Positions 40,764 through 49,342 of a DNA stretch of 49,495 bases are shown here, piece after piece. The notes below the pieces were generated by a model. It worked only from the letters and a program-made list of their open reading frames with translations. It was not told the DNA's origin and ran no database searches. Position 1 is the first letter of the stretch. The number at the start of each line of letters is the position of its first letter. The translations under genes were made by a program, and so were the position numbers. Source of the stretch: Mycobacterium sp. 1423905.2 (GTDB lineage Bacteria > Actinomycetota > Actinomycetes > Mycobacteriales > Mycobacteriaceae); contig NZ_LZLE01000088.1 of assembly GCF_001673155.1 (NCBI RefSeq), positions 1 through 49,495 on the forward strand. The letters are read 5' to 3'.

Positions 40764-42557
40764 ATGCCATTCGACACGATCATCCGCAACGGGCGCTGGT
40801 TCGACGGCACAGGAGCGCGCTCGTCGGTTCGCAATATCGGCATATCCGCCGGGCAGATAGCGGCAATCTCGACAGAGGATCTCGACGAAGCCGGCTGCCC
40901 GAATGTCATCGACGCGACCGGCCACTGGGTCGTTCCCGGCTTTCTCGACATTCACACGCACTACGACATCGAGGTGCTGAATGGCCCGGGGTTGGCGGAG
41001 TCAGTCCGCCACGGTGTGACGACGGTGGCGATGGGTTCGTGTTCGATCTCCACCATCCACGTCGACGCCGAGGAAGCCGGTGACCTTTTCGGCCGAGTCG
41101 AGGCGATCCCCCGACGACACGTTATCGAGTCGATCGGCTCCCACAAGTCGTGGGACAGCGCCGAGGACTACGTCAAAGCGATTGAAGCTCTTCCCCTCGG
41201 TCCGAATGTGTGCTCATTCATCGGACATTCCGACATCCGCACCGTGACCATGGGGCTCGAGCGCTCGACCGACGACACCATCAAGCCCACCGCCGCCGAA
41301 CTAGAGCACATGGAGCAGCTGCTGGTCGAGGCGCTGGACGCCGGCTTCGTCGGAATGTCGACCAACCAGCTTCGGTTCGACAAGCTAGACGGACAGATCT
41401 GCCGGTCGCGTACCCTGCCCTCAACGTATGCGAAGTGGCGAGAGAATCGTCGGCTCAAGAGGTTGGTGCGGGCCAGAGGCCGCGTTCTGCAGTCGGCTCC
41501 CGACATCGGCATGCCGGTCAACCTGGTTTCCCAGGCCTTCCAATCGGTCGGGGTGGTGCGCAAGCCGTTGAAGACGACGTTGTTGGCCGCGGCGGACGCG
41601 AAATCAAACCCGTTGGCGCCCTACATTCTCAAGGGGCTGGCCACGGCGGTTAACACGATTGGTGCCGACTTCCGCTTTCAGCATCTCCCAGTCCCATTCA
41701 CCGTTTACGCCGACGGGATCGACTTCGTCATCTTCGAGGAATTCGGATCGGGCGAGGAAGCGATGCACCTGGCGGACTGCCTCGAACGCGACGAGCTGAT
41801 GCGCGACGAGGTCTATCGGCGGCGCTTCCGCAAGGACTACGACCGTAAGTTAGGGATTCGGGTGTGGCATCGCGACTTCTTCGACGCGGTGATCAACGAC
41901 TGCCCCGACCCGGATGTCGTCGGGAAATCGTTCGGCGAGGTCGGCGTTGACCGCGGGGGGCTGCATCCCGTCGATGCGTTCCTCGACCTGGTCCTCGAAC
42001 ATGGCGCCAAACTTCGTTGGTACACCACTATTTCCAACCATCGCCCCGACGTCCTCAAGAAGATGGCAACAGACGCCTACACCCAGTTGGGCTTTTCCGA
42101 TGCCGGCGCGCACCTGCGGAACATGGCCTTCTACAACATGGGGCTTCGGCTGCTCAAGCATGTCCGCGACGCCGAAACCGCTGGGACGCCGTTCATGACA
42201 GTCGAGCGCGCCGTGCACCGCCTCAGCGGCGAGCTTGCCGATTGGTACGGACTCGACGCCGGCCATCTGCGCATCGGTGACCGGGCGGACCTGTCGATCA
42301 TCAACCCCGAACGGCTGGACGACTCCCTTGAGCAATACGCCGAAGAACGCGTCGAACAATACGACGGGCTGTCGCGCATGGTGAACCGCAACGACGACAC
42401 GGTTGTTGCCGTCTTCATCGGTGGCCAACAGGTTGTAGCGAACGGCCAACCCACCGAGACCCTCGGGAAAGTGCGCACCGGCAGCTTTCTCCGAGTGGGA
42501 CGACGCTCACCCGCGGTGGCCTCTGGACGTCAACCCAGCGCCACACCCAGTTCCTGA
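40764..42557 (+). CDS. N-acyl-D-amino-acid deacylase-type amidohydrolase
   Basis: A 597-residue amidohydrolase-superfamily enzyme. The N-terminal beta-sandwich strand is FDTIIRNGRWFDGTGARSSV, then the metal-binding FLDIHTHYDIEVL and, further on, HSDIRTVTMG with a His and the C-terminal FSDAGAHLRNMAFYNMG, which carries the conserved Asp-Ala-x-His. The last part, LRIGDRADLSIINPERLDD, is the closing strand of D-aminoacylase-type enzymes. It hydrolyses amide or related bonds; the substrate is unknown. AAGGAC precedes ATG 40764. Its last 28 bases overlap the convergent Rieske gene. Confidence 0.83.
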   Translation: MPFDTIIRNGRWFDGTGARSSVRNIGISAGQIAAISTEDLDEAGCPNVIDATGHWVVPGFLDIHTHYDIEVLNGPGLAESVRHGVTTVAMGSCSISTIHVDAEEAGDLFGRVEAIPRRHVIESIGSHKSWDSAEDYVKAIEALPLGPNVCSFIGHSDIRTVTMGLERSTDDTIKPTAAELEHMEQLLVEALDAGFVGMSTNQLRFDKLDGQICRSRTLPSTYAKWRENRRLKRLVRARGRVLQSAPDIGMPVNLVSQAFQSVGVVRKPLKTTLLAAADAKSNPLAPYILKGLATAVNTIGADFRFQHLPVPFTVYADGIDFVIFEEFGSGEEAMHLADCLERDELMRDEVYRRRFRKDYDRKLGIRVWHRDFFDAVINDCPDPDVVGKSFGEVGVDRGGLHPVDAFLDLVLEHGAKLRWYTTISNHRPDVLKKMATDAYTQLGFSDAGAHLRNMAFYNMGLRLLKHVRDAETAGTPFMTVERAVHRLSGELADWYGLDAGHLRIGDRADLSIINPERLDDSLEQYAEERVEQYDGLSRMVNRNDDTVVAVFIGGQQVVANGQPTETLGKVRTGSFLRVGRRSPAVASGRQPSATPSS

Positions 42558-43702
42558 GCAAAGACACGGATCATGTGCTGGACGCCAATCTCGTTGCGGC
42601 CGATGACCATATGGTCATGCTGGCCATGGCGGACGCCTTCTCCGCATTGCGGCAACATGGCGAAGTCTTCATCGCGCACCGCCGCATGCACAGCAGCGAA
42701 AATCGCGTCGTAACCGGCCCGGGTGGCGTCATCGGCTGCCGGCACCCGCGCCAGCCAGCTGTGCCGCACGGTGCAGCGAGTGGGCGACCCAGCGGGCAAG
42801 ATGTCGATGACCTCTACCCCCACTGAACTGTTGGCCAGCACCAAGTTCGGATAGACCCAGTAAACGACACCCATGTTGTCACGGACATCCCAGGATCTAT
42901 CCGGATCAGATTCGAGGCTAGTGATCCAGTTGAACGGAAACCCCATGCGGTGGTGCTTGCCGAAACTGTCGTGGATCGAGGTGTTGGCCAGCGTGTTCAT
43001 ACCAATGAGACTGTCGCCGTGCACAAATGGGAAGTGGTAGGACTCCGCGAACGCCTCCAGCGCACCTTTCCAGGACACCTCGGAACCGAACTCCCGAAAG
43101 TCGTGGTAGCCGAATGAGGCATAGTCCAGCGCTTCCAACTCAGGACCAAGGTCGCCTACGTGAGCATCGAGGTCGATATCGGCGTCGGCGTTCAATACCG
43201 CCCAGATGAATCCGAACCGCTCCTCATTGGGGAGTTCCACGAGCCCGTACGCAGCTTTGTCCATGCCGGTGAAGCCGGCGCTGCCTGGGATGGCGAACAA
43301 CTGGCCGTCGTTCTTGTAAGTCCACGCGTGGTAAGGACACGTGAAACGTGTTGCGCTGCCTGATCCGCAGGCCGGCATCGCGCCGCGATGGCGGCAGTAG
43401 TTCAGGAAGACATGACTCTTTCCGCCCTTGTCGCGAGTGATGAGGAGTGAGTCACCCAGGACCGAGCGCACCACGTAGTCGTTGGGATTGGCGACCCGCG
43501 CGCTGGGAAGCACGGCTAGTGGCGTGCGCCGAAGAATCTGGGATTCCTCGATTTCGGTAATTTTCGGATCTCGGTAGTAGTGCAGCGGCACCTTCAGAAC
43601 GCTGTCAGCCATATCGGTGGTCTTGTCGAGTACCACTCGCAGCGCCCGCCGCGTCAGGTCGGTGTCCAGGACGCCCGTGCGCAACGTGCCTTCAATGGTC
43701 AA
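42530..43702 (-). CDS. Rieske non-heme iron oxygenase, alpha subunit
   Basis: A 390-residue oxygenase. The Rieske cluster ligands lie in FLNYCRHRGAMPACG and RFTCPYHAWTYKNDG (C-x-H and C-x2-H). The catalytic domain follows, with SWKGALEAFAESYHFPFVHG containing the E-x-YH-x4-H mononuclear iron site. Such enzymes hydroxylate aromatic rings or demethylate substrates, and need separate reductase and ferredoxin partners that are not in the window. TTG 43702 is preferred because GAAGGAG ends 6 bases upstream and TATGGT (-10) lies about 37 bases upstream; ATG 43768 is the longer alternative. Divergent from a TetR gene. Confidence 0.83.
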   Translation of the reverse strand: MTIEGTLRTGVLDTDLTRRALRVVLDKTTDMADSVLKVPLHYYRDPKITEIEESQILRRTPLAVLPSARVANPNDYVVRSVLGDSLLITRDKGGKSHVFLNYCRHRGAMPACGSGSATRFTCPYHAWTYKNDGQLFAIPGSAGFTGMDKAAYGLVELPNEERFGFIWAVLNADADIDLDAHVGDLGPELEALDYASFGYHDFREFGSEVSWKGALEAFAESYHFPFVHGDSLIGMNTLANTSIHDSFGKHHRMGFPFNWITSLESDPDRSWDVRDNMGVVYWVYPNLVLANSSVGVEVIDILPAGSPTRCTVRHSWLARVPAADDATRAGYDAIFAAVHAAVRDEDFAMLPQCGEGVRHGQHDHMVIGRNEIGVQHMIRVFAQELGVALG

Positions 43703-43783
43703 GAGAAGCTCCTTCGCCGCGCCGTCGCCACTCGCTGACCATACACGAGTTACCATGTGAGTGGTCATAGATTTGTTGCGTCC

Positions 43784-43797
43784 GCACGGTAGCGTGC
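43784..43797. promoter_or_regulatory. Inverted repeat in the Rieske/TetR intergenic region
   Basis: GCACG-GTAG-CGTGC is a perfect 5-base inverted repeat, 32 bases before the tetR start ATG. It is a plausible autoregulatory operator. The nearby TGACCA (43737-43742) and TGGTCA (43763-43768) form a second, wider repeat. Confidence 0.4.
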
Positions 43798-43828
43798 TTG
43801 GTGTGGACGTATGGCAGGCTGATTGCTG

Positions 43829-44515
43829 ATGCGAACTCATGGCTGGTCCGGCGCGACGCCGGCCGATGACGACGAGGCTATCGCCCGCATCCTCGACGCT
43901 GCACGGCAACGGATCGATCGCTGCGGCAAAGATTTCGGGATCTCCGATGTGGCCAAGGACGTCGGCGTCACGCGCCAGACCGTCTATCGCTACTTTCCCA
44001 GCACCGAGGCGCTCCTGTTTGCTACCTCGGTCGCAGAGGTCGGCCCGTTTCTGGACAGCCTGGCTGCTCACGTACGCAAGATTCACGACCCTGCCGAAGC
44101 GGTGATCGAGGGAATTGCGCACACGCTCGAACGACTTCCTCACGAGCGCTACCTGAGCTTGTTGTTGACGCCCGGGAAGGCCAGCGCTTTCTCAGCCGGC
44201 GTCACCTCGGATATGGCGATGTCATTCGGACGGTCGATTGTGGAGAGGTTCGAGGTCGACTGGACCGGCGCCGGCATCGTCGGCGACGAGCTCGATCAGT
44301 TGGTCGAGTTCATGCTGAGAATGTTCCAATCGTTGGTCATCGACCCCGGCCGACCGCCACACCAGGGCAAGGAACTGCGGGCGTTTCTGCGCCGGTGGAT
44401 GGCACCAGCCATATCGGTTCCCGCTCCGGCCCGTCAGGCCACCCAGAAGGCGAAGAGATCGGTGCGACGCACCCAGAAGGCGAGCGCAGGCAGAAGAACC
44501 CGAGTCACCACGTGA
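43829..44515 (+). CDS. TetR-family transcriptional regulator
   Basis: A 228-residue regulator. The DNA-binding part is ARILDAARQRIDRCGKDFG followed by ISDVAKDVGVTRQTVYRYF with FPSTEALLF. The C-terminal domain is helical and ends in a long basic tail (ARQATQKAKRSVRRTQKASA), unusual for the family. ATG 43829 is chosen over TTG 43823. It sits between the Rieske gene and the Baeyer-Villiger monooxygenase gene, both of which have inverted repeats in their promoters, so it is the likely regulator of this catabolic cluster. Confidence 0.87.
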   Translation: MRTHGWSGATPADDDEAIARILDAARQRIDRCGKDFGISDVAKDVGVTRQTVYRYFPSTEALLFATSVAEVGPFLDSLAAHVRKIHDPAEAVIEGIAHTLERLPHERYLSLLLTPGKASAFSAGVTSDMAMSFGRSIVERFEVDWTGAGIVGDELDQLVEFMLRMFQSLVIDPGRPPHQGKELRAFLRRWMAPAISVPAPARQATQKAKRSVRRTQKASAGRRTRVTT

Positions 44516-44584
44516 TCTGCGTTGGCCGCCGGAGACTTCGGGGTCAACGCAAAACCGGGCCTTGGCTGTCGCGTTGCCGGCTCC

Positions 44585-44643
44585 TTCACGTCCGCGCGAG
44601 TCGGTGCTACTCTGCGGCTAGACAACCATTGCGATATGTCTAG
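44585..44643 (+). promoter_or_regulatory. Promoter and operator of the Baeyer-Villiger monooxygenase
   Basis: TTCACG (44585-44590) and TACTCT (44608-44613) are 17 bases apart. Just downstream CTAGACA (44618-44624) and TGTCTAG (44637-44643) form a perfect 7-base inverted repeat, at the expected start of transcription, well placed for repression by the upstream TetR protein. Confidence 0.55.
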
Positions 44644-44656
44644 TCGCGGAGGATAT

Positions 44657-46618
44657 GTGACCCTATCTGCCTCGACATCCGCGCCGACTGACCTCAGCCG
44701 ACTGCTCGGAGAGCCGTTCGACGACTCCGACGAAGTGATCGCGCGCGCCGTCGCGGAGGCGAGCGTTCCCGCGCTATTGATGTCGATGGTTCACATGACT
44801 GGCGACATGGGTCTGCTCGAGGAATTACCGGGACCGTTCATGCTCATTGCGATGGACCTGCAGGGTGCCATGAGTGAGCCCGACAAAGAGATCGTGCGCA
44901 AGCGCGCCTTCGATGTGATCCGCGAGTACCGGGACCGTGGCTGCCCGCCCCCGTTCGTTCCGGACGCCGAGCAGATGCGGGTGATGCTCGACGTGATGTC
45001 GGCTGGGCAGGTCAAAGAAGAACACGTCGACTATGTTGCCGCCGACCTCCGGTTCAGCGATGCCGATCAGTGCGGACCGGTGCTTGAGTCGACGCCGGAG
45101 CAGCGCAGTGGATTCCCTGTCGTCGTCATCGGCTGCGGCGAGGCCGGGCTGCTGGCCGGAATCAAACTCAAAGCTGCGGGCATTCCGTTCACGATCATCG
45201 AGAAGCAGTCTGAGGTTGGTGGAACATGGTTGGCCAACCGCTATCCCGGTTGCCGCGTCGATATCGCCAACCAGTACTACGCCTACTCATTCGAGCCGCT
45301 TGACCACTGGACTCATTACTTCTCTGAACAACCGGAGATCTTGAAATACCTCAACGACGTTGCGGCCCGCCACGACATCGCTCCCCAGGTGCGGTTCAAC
45401 ACCAAGGTGACCAGCGCCTCGTGGGATGAGGACTCGGCGACATGGCGAGTGATGGTTCGCGCCGCGGATGGTAGCGAGGAGACACTGACCGCCCGAGCGC
45501 TGATCTGCGCAGTCGGCCAGTTCAGCAACCCGGTGATCCCGGATATCAACGGCGCCAAGGAATTCCGCGGCCCCGCCTTTCACACCGCGGACTGGCGCGA
45601 CGACGTCGACCTGGCGGGTAAGCGTGTGGCGGTCATCGGCGCGGGCGCCAGCGGTTTCCAACTCGTGCCCGCCATCGCCCAGTCGGCCCAACACGTCGAC
45701 GTCTATCAACGCACACCACAATGGATGGCGCCCAATCCCATCTACCACGACGCTATCCCGGATGGCGCCAGGTGGGCGATACGCCATCTGCCCTACTACG
45801 GCAGGTGGTCGCGGTTCGTCTCGTGGTGGCCGATCGCCGACGCACTCGACGAGCAGGTGACTATCGACCCCGGTTGGGACAACGGCGGGCTCTCGTGCAG
45901 CGAGTCGAACCACGCGATACGTGAGATGTTCATCGCATGGATGCGGGTCTTCTGCAGCGACGAAGAACTGTTGGCGAAAGTCACGCCAAACTATCCGCCA
46001 ATGGGTAAGCGGACCTTGCAGGACAACGGAACCTGGCTCACCACGTTGCAACGCGACGACGTCAAGCTCATCACTGACCGTATCGCCGGTCTCACCTCTG
46101 ACGGAGTGACGACCGTCGACGGAACCCATCGCCCTGCGGATGTGGTGGTGTGGGCCACTGGATTTGATGTAAACCACCAACTCGGGCCGCTCAATATCCG
46201 CGGCCGCGACGGCGTCGAACTCAACACGGCGTGGGGCGACTCCGCCTACGCCTATCTCGGCATCACCGTGCCGGGCTTCCCGAACTTCTTCTGCATGTTC
46301 GGACCGGGCACCAACGCCGTAAACGGAGCCAGCATCATCTACAACTCCGAGTGTCAGATGCGCTACATCATGGGTTCCATCGACATGGTGCTAGCCGGCG
46401 AATTCGGTTCCGCCGCCGTGCGGGCCGACGTGTGCGATGACTACAACCGACGGAGCCAGGAGCGCCTGAAGCGGATGGTGTACAGCCACCCAGCGGTCTC
46501 CACCAGCTACTACAAGAACGCCGCGGGCCATGTGCCCACGTTGTACGGGTTCCGGATCTTCGACTACTGGAAGTGGACTAATCGACCCAACGCCGACGAA
46601 TACGAGCTGCGTCCGTAA
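44657..46618 (+). CDS. Flavin-containing Baeyer-Villiger monooxygenase, HAPMO-like
   Basis: A 653-residue enzyme with an extra N-terminal domain (about 1-150), as in 4-hydroxyacetophenone monooxygenase, and the FAD motif VVVIGCGEAGLLAGIKL near 155. VGGTWLANRYPGCRVDI, the fingerprint-like FRGPAFHTADW and the NADPH motif RVAVIGAGASGFQLVPA follow. It inserts oxygen next to a ketone, giving an ester; the ketone is unknown. GTG 44657 is chosen because GGAGGA lies just upstream; the in-frame ATG 44636 would start inside the operator. It probably works with the Rieske, amidohydrolase and CoA-transferase genes around it. Confidence 0.85.
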   Translation: MTLSASTSAPTDLSRLLGEPFDDSDEVIARAVAEASVPALLMSMVHMTGDMGLLEELPGPFMLIAMDLQGAMSEPDKEIVRKRAFDVIREYRDRGCPPPFVPDAEQMRVMLDVMSAGQVKEEHVDYVAADLRFSDADQCGPVLESTPEQRSGFPVVVIGCGEAGLLAGIKLKAAGIPFTIIEKQSEVGGTWLANRYPGCRVDIANQYYAYSFEPLDHWTHYFSEQPEILKYLNDVAARHDIAPQVRFNTKVTSASWDEDSATWRVMVRAADGSEETLTARALICAVGQFSNPVIPDINGAKEFRGPAFHTADWRDDVDLAGKRVAVIGAGASGFQLVPAIAQSAQHVDVYQRTPQWMAPNPIYHDAIPDGARWAIRHLPYYGRWSRFVSWWPIADALDEQVTIDPGWDNGGLSCSESNHAIREMFIAWMRVFCSDEELLAKVTPNYPPMGKRTLQDNGTWLTTLQRDDVKLITDRIAGLTSDGVTTVDGTHRPADVVVWATGFDVNHQLGPLNIRGRDGVELNTAWGDSAYAYLGITVPGFPNFFCMFGPGTNAVNGASIIYNSECQMRYIMGSIDMVLAGEFGSAAVRADVCDDYNRRSQERLKRMVYSHPAVSTSYYKNAAGHVPTLYGFRIFDYWKWTNRPNADEYELRP

Positions 46619-46714
46619 CAGGGCTGATGGCGGGTCCAACGGTTGCCGGCGATGCCTGTGGCTCGGGGCCGCCGCAGCCTATCTAGGGACCCCTTTCGAC
46701 CGGGTGCAGAAGTC

Positions 46715-47488
46715 TTAGGCCAGCATCGGGTCGATCGCCGAGCGAGGCACGAGCACCTGGACCGGCCCGGCCGAGTCGGGCAGCGTGCCCTGGTCGAAGA
46801 AGAAAATCACTCCGTCGTTGACCACCGCGAAGTTTTGGTAGTTAGCCGGGTTGTACAGCGCGGGTTGCACGACCGGCGACGCCGGTTGTGGCGTGGCAGT
46901 GGCAGGCTGTCCCGGTTGCGGGGACGGAGCGGGCCCGGCCGGCGAAGGTGCCTGTTGCTTCTGCAGTTCAGCCTGGACGATGGGCGCTACGGTCCGCAGC
47001 GGATCGTCGACTCGCCACAACGGCGTGTTTTGTTTGTCGTCAGATGCGGCCGTGTAGACGATTTCTTTGCGGTAGCTCTGGTCCCAGTTGAACGCCTTGA
47101 ACGTCGTTTGCGGTTGCGCGCCGCCGACGTTCCGGTACACGTTGAACACCACAGCCTGAGTGCCCCGCGGTGGAATCGAGGAGCTGTATTCCGTCGGCTT
47201 GATCTTCAGCTGAGAGGGCTTGTCACCGGGCGCGCCCGATTTCGCCGCGCTGAGAAATGCGTCGCGTGTCTGGGAGACAAAGTCGGCGATCGGCTTCTGG
47301 TCGGGATAATCGAGCGGAATGCTTATGTCGACGCTATATGCGGGGTCGGACAGCTGGATCTCACACGTGCTGCCGGTGTTGTTGCCCTTGAGGTCGGCGC
47401 AGTAGTCCTTTGGCGCCGCTACCGCCGCGGCAGGAGAACCGAGGAGTGCCGCAGCCGCGGCGAATACGGCAACGTTGAGCAGGCGCAT
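46715..47488 (-). CDS. Secreted MPT64/TB22.2-like antigen (DUF3298 family)
   Basis: A 257-residue exported protein. The signal peptide ends GSPAAAVAAPKDYC; the mature part matches the MPT64 / Rv3036c (TB22.2) pattern: VDISIPLDYPDQKPIADFVS, GTQAVVFNVYRNVGGAQPQT, FKAFNWDQSYRKEIVY, NYQNFAVVNDGVIFFFDQG and VLVPRSAIDP. An extra Pro/Ala/Gln-rich insertion of about 45 residues (SPAGPAPSPQPGQPATATPQ) sits before the last strands. GGAGGA lies 7 bases before ATG 47488. MPT64-type proteins are secreted antigens; their biochemical role is unresolved. Confidence 0.87.
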   Translation of the reverse strand: MRLLNVAVFAAAAALLGSPAAAVAAPKDYCADLKGNNTGSTCEIQLSDPAYSVDISIPLDYPDQKPIADFVSQTRDAFLSAAKSGAPGDKPSQLKIKPTEYSSSIPPRGTQAVVFNVYRNVGGAQPQTTFKAFNWDQSYRKEIVYTAASDDKQNTPLWRVDDPLRTVAPIVQAELQKQQAPSPAGPAPSPQPGQPATATPQPASPVVQPALYNPANYQNFAVVNDGVIFFFDQGTLPDSAGPVQVLVPRSAIDPMLA

Positions 47489-47680
47489 TGGTAAATTCCT
47501 CCAAGCAAACGCGGCCTTGGCGCCGCGGACGAGCGATTACCGGGCAGCGCTCGGGCCAGAGGGGCAGGCGAGGCCACCGCGTGCCCACCGTAGCCTGAAG
47601 TGAGGGTTCGAGCGAAGTCGCGCTCTACCGAGCGGCCACATATCGCTGCTCGGCCACGCTCAAATCCCTCATCTAGGGAG

Positions 47681-47726
47681 TGTCAAGGATCAACCGAAAT
47701 AACTGTCAACCGTCAGCCGAAACACC
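47681..47726. repeat. Two tandem 23-base repeats in the gap before the CoA transferase end
   Basis: The 23-base units 47681-47703 and 47704-47726 both start TGTCAA and share TCAxCCGAAA in register (17 of 23 bases identical); a third partial GTCAGG follows. The arrangement looks like the subterminal transposase-binding sites at the end of an insertion sequence, of which nothing else remains. The 257-base gap 47489-47745 holds no gene I can support. Confidence 0.45.
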
Positions 47727-47745
47727 GTCAGGCAGCGGCCGGTGT

Positions 47746-48918
47746 TCAGATTGCACCCGACGAACGGAGGCGCTCCATTCCGGCCGCGTCGTAGCCTGCC
47801 AGGGCGCCGAGTAACTCTTCCGTATGCTGCCCAACGTGCGGCGCTGCGGGCGGTGCAAATCGTTCGTCGGGTTTGGTCTTGATGCACGTCCCCATCAATC
47901 GCTGTGACGTCCCGTCCGGCTGAGCCTGCTCGTAGAGGAGTCGGCGGGCCTTCGCGTGGTCGTCATCGAAGAGGTCTGCTCCCAAAAATGCTGGGGCTCC
48001 TGCGATATCAGTCGCAATGAAGAAGTCGGTCCATTCCTTGCGGGTGCGGCTCGCAAAAATCGCCGTTAACTCCTCGCGCAGCCGGGCCTCTGCCGCGACG
48101 TCCTCCCCCGCCTTGCGGCGCCCCGGCTCGTAGAGATCCATCCTGTCGAGTGACTCGCAGAATCTCAGCCAGAACTTGTCCTCCAGGGCGTTGAACACCA
48201 CGTAGTTGCCGTCGCTCGTGGTGTAGTACTGGTAGCGAAGCGAAGCGCGGATTCCCTCACCGTAGGCCGGTTGACCGTTCGCCAGGCCTGCGAGGTGTTG
48301 AAAGTTCCAATTGATCGCGGCATCGACCTGCGCTACCTCGATGTACTGGGGCTTGCCGTCACGACCGGCGGCATGCAACGCGGCGAGCACGCCCATCGCT
48401 GCGTAGAGCGGTCCCGCCAGAACACCCGTCGTCCCTGTGGCCGCACCAGAAAGGCGGGGCGTGCCATCCGCATCGAAGATCGGCGGACTCAAGCCGGCGA
48501 AACAGTCGAAGGACAGTCCGTGTGTGGGCAATCGGGTGTATGGCCCATAGCTGCCCATGCCGTTGAGCACGCAATAGACAACTGTCGGGTTGACGGCGAC
48601 GATGTCGTCATAGCTGAAGCCCAGCCGGTGCGCGGTCCCATACCGTAGTCCGTCGATCACGACCGCCGATGTCGCGGCAAGGCGGCGAAACGCATCTTGC
48701 CCCTCAGTCGTTTTCAGGTTGATCGCGACGCTCTTCTTGCCCCGGTTCCAGTGCGAGTCCTGCAGCTCGCCGCCAGAAACCGCCGAGCCGCGAAAACCAC
48801 CGCCGCCAGGTGGCTCAACCTTGATCACCTCTGCGCCGAGGTCAGCCAGATGCCCGCCCAGTGCATCCGCAGAGAAGAGCGACACCTCGAGGACTCGTAC
48901 GTCCTTGAGAAGTTCCAT
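47746..48918 (-). CDS. CaiB/BaiF-type family III CoA transferase
   Basis: A 390-residue enzyme. Family features: ELLKDVRVLEVSLFSADALG, GHLADLGAEVIKVEPPGG, NRGKKSVAINLKTTEGQDAF, SYDDIVAVNPTVVYCVLNGM (the catalytic Asp of these enzymes lies further on, in a region with VAQVDAAINWNFQH), and the C-terminal AGMERLRSSGAI. It moves CoA between acyl groups, typically to activate carboxylic acids for beta-oxidation. ATG 48918 is preceded by GTG 48921 in frame. It lies 67 bases downstream of the aldehyde dehydrogenase on the same strand, suggesting aldehyde to acid to CoA thioester in one operon. Confidence 0.87.
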   Translation of the reverse strand: MELLKDVRVLEVSLFSADALGGHLADLGAEVIKVEPPGGGGFRGSAVSGGELQDSHWNRGKKSVAINLKTTEGQDAFRRLAATSAVVIDGLRYGTAHRLGFSYDDIVAVNPTVVYCVLNGMGSYGPYTRLPTHGLSFDCFAGLSPPIFDADGTPRLSGAATGTTGVLAGPLYAAMGVLAALHAAGRDGKPQYIEVAQVDAAINWNFQHLAGLANGQPAYGEGIRASLRYQYYTTSDGNYVVFNALEDKFWLRFCESLDRMDLYEPGRRKAGEDVAAEARLREELTAIFASRTRKEWTDFFIATDIAGAPAFLGADLFDDDHAKARRLLYEQAQPDGTSQRLMGTCIKTKPDERFAPPAAPHVGQHTEELLGALAGYDAAGMERLRSSGAI

Positions 48919-48985
48919 CACGCGACCTTTCCAACCTCAAATCCCGACGCGGACTCGCGCCGCGTCGTCAAGGTGCAGTGCCCCG

Positions 48986-49342
48986 CTACATCATGGTGAT
49001 CGATTTGAGCTCGGTGTATTCCTCGAAGCCCCAGCGACCCTGCTCTCGGCCAAGACCACTTTGCTTGAAGCCGCCGAGAGGACCCCCGCCGTTGAACATG
49101 CCGCGCGCCGGCAGAGACCAGCCGGGGCCCTGTCCTCCCCCCGGATTGGCTCCTAAATCGGCGCCGGATCCGACCGTCTGCACCATGATGGTGCCGGTTC
49201 TGACCTGCCTCGCTACGTTGAATCCCTTTGCGGCGTTGCGACTCATCACCAGACCCGCCAAACCGTAGATGGAGTCGTTCGCGATGCGGATGGCTTCGTC
49301 TTCGGAGCGATAGGTCATCACCGCCAGCACAGGCCCGAACAT
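48986..49342 (-). pseudogene. Aldehyde dehydrogenase, C-terminal segment (5' part lost at fold-back)
   Basis: The frame encodes FGPVLAVMTYRSEDEAIRIA, DSIYGLAGLVMSRNAAKG, VRTGTIMVQTVGSG, GPLGGFKQSGLGREQGRWG and FEEYTELKSI, the typical last 110 residues of an NAD(P)+-dependent aldehyde dehydrogenase. The catalytic Cys and Glu lie upstream and are missing. Instead of the expected preceding residues, the sequence turns into its own reverse complement beyond 49342, so the ATG at 49342 (in place of the family's Val or Ile codon) is not a true start. The gene is probably intact in the genome and broken only in this assembly. Adjacent to the CoA transferase. Confidence 0.8.

Noticed and set aside
45287..46180. 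297-codon minus-strand ORF
   Set aside because: Antisense of the Baeyer-Villiger monooxygenase, which has the full set of FAD/NADPH motifs.
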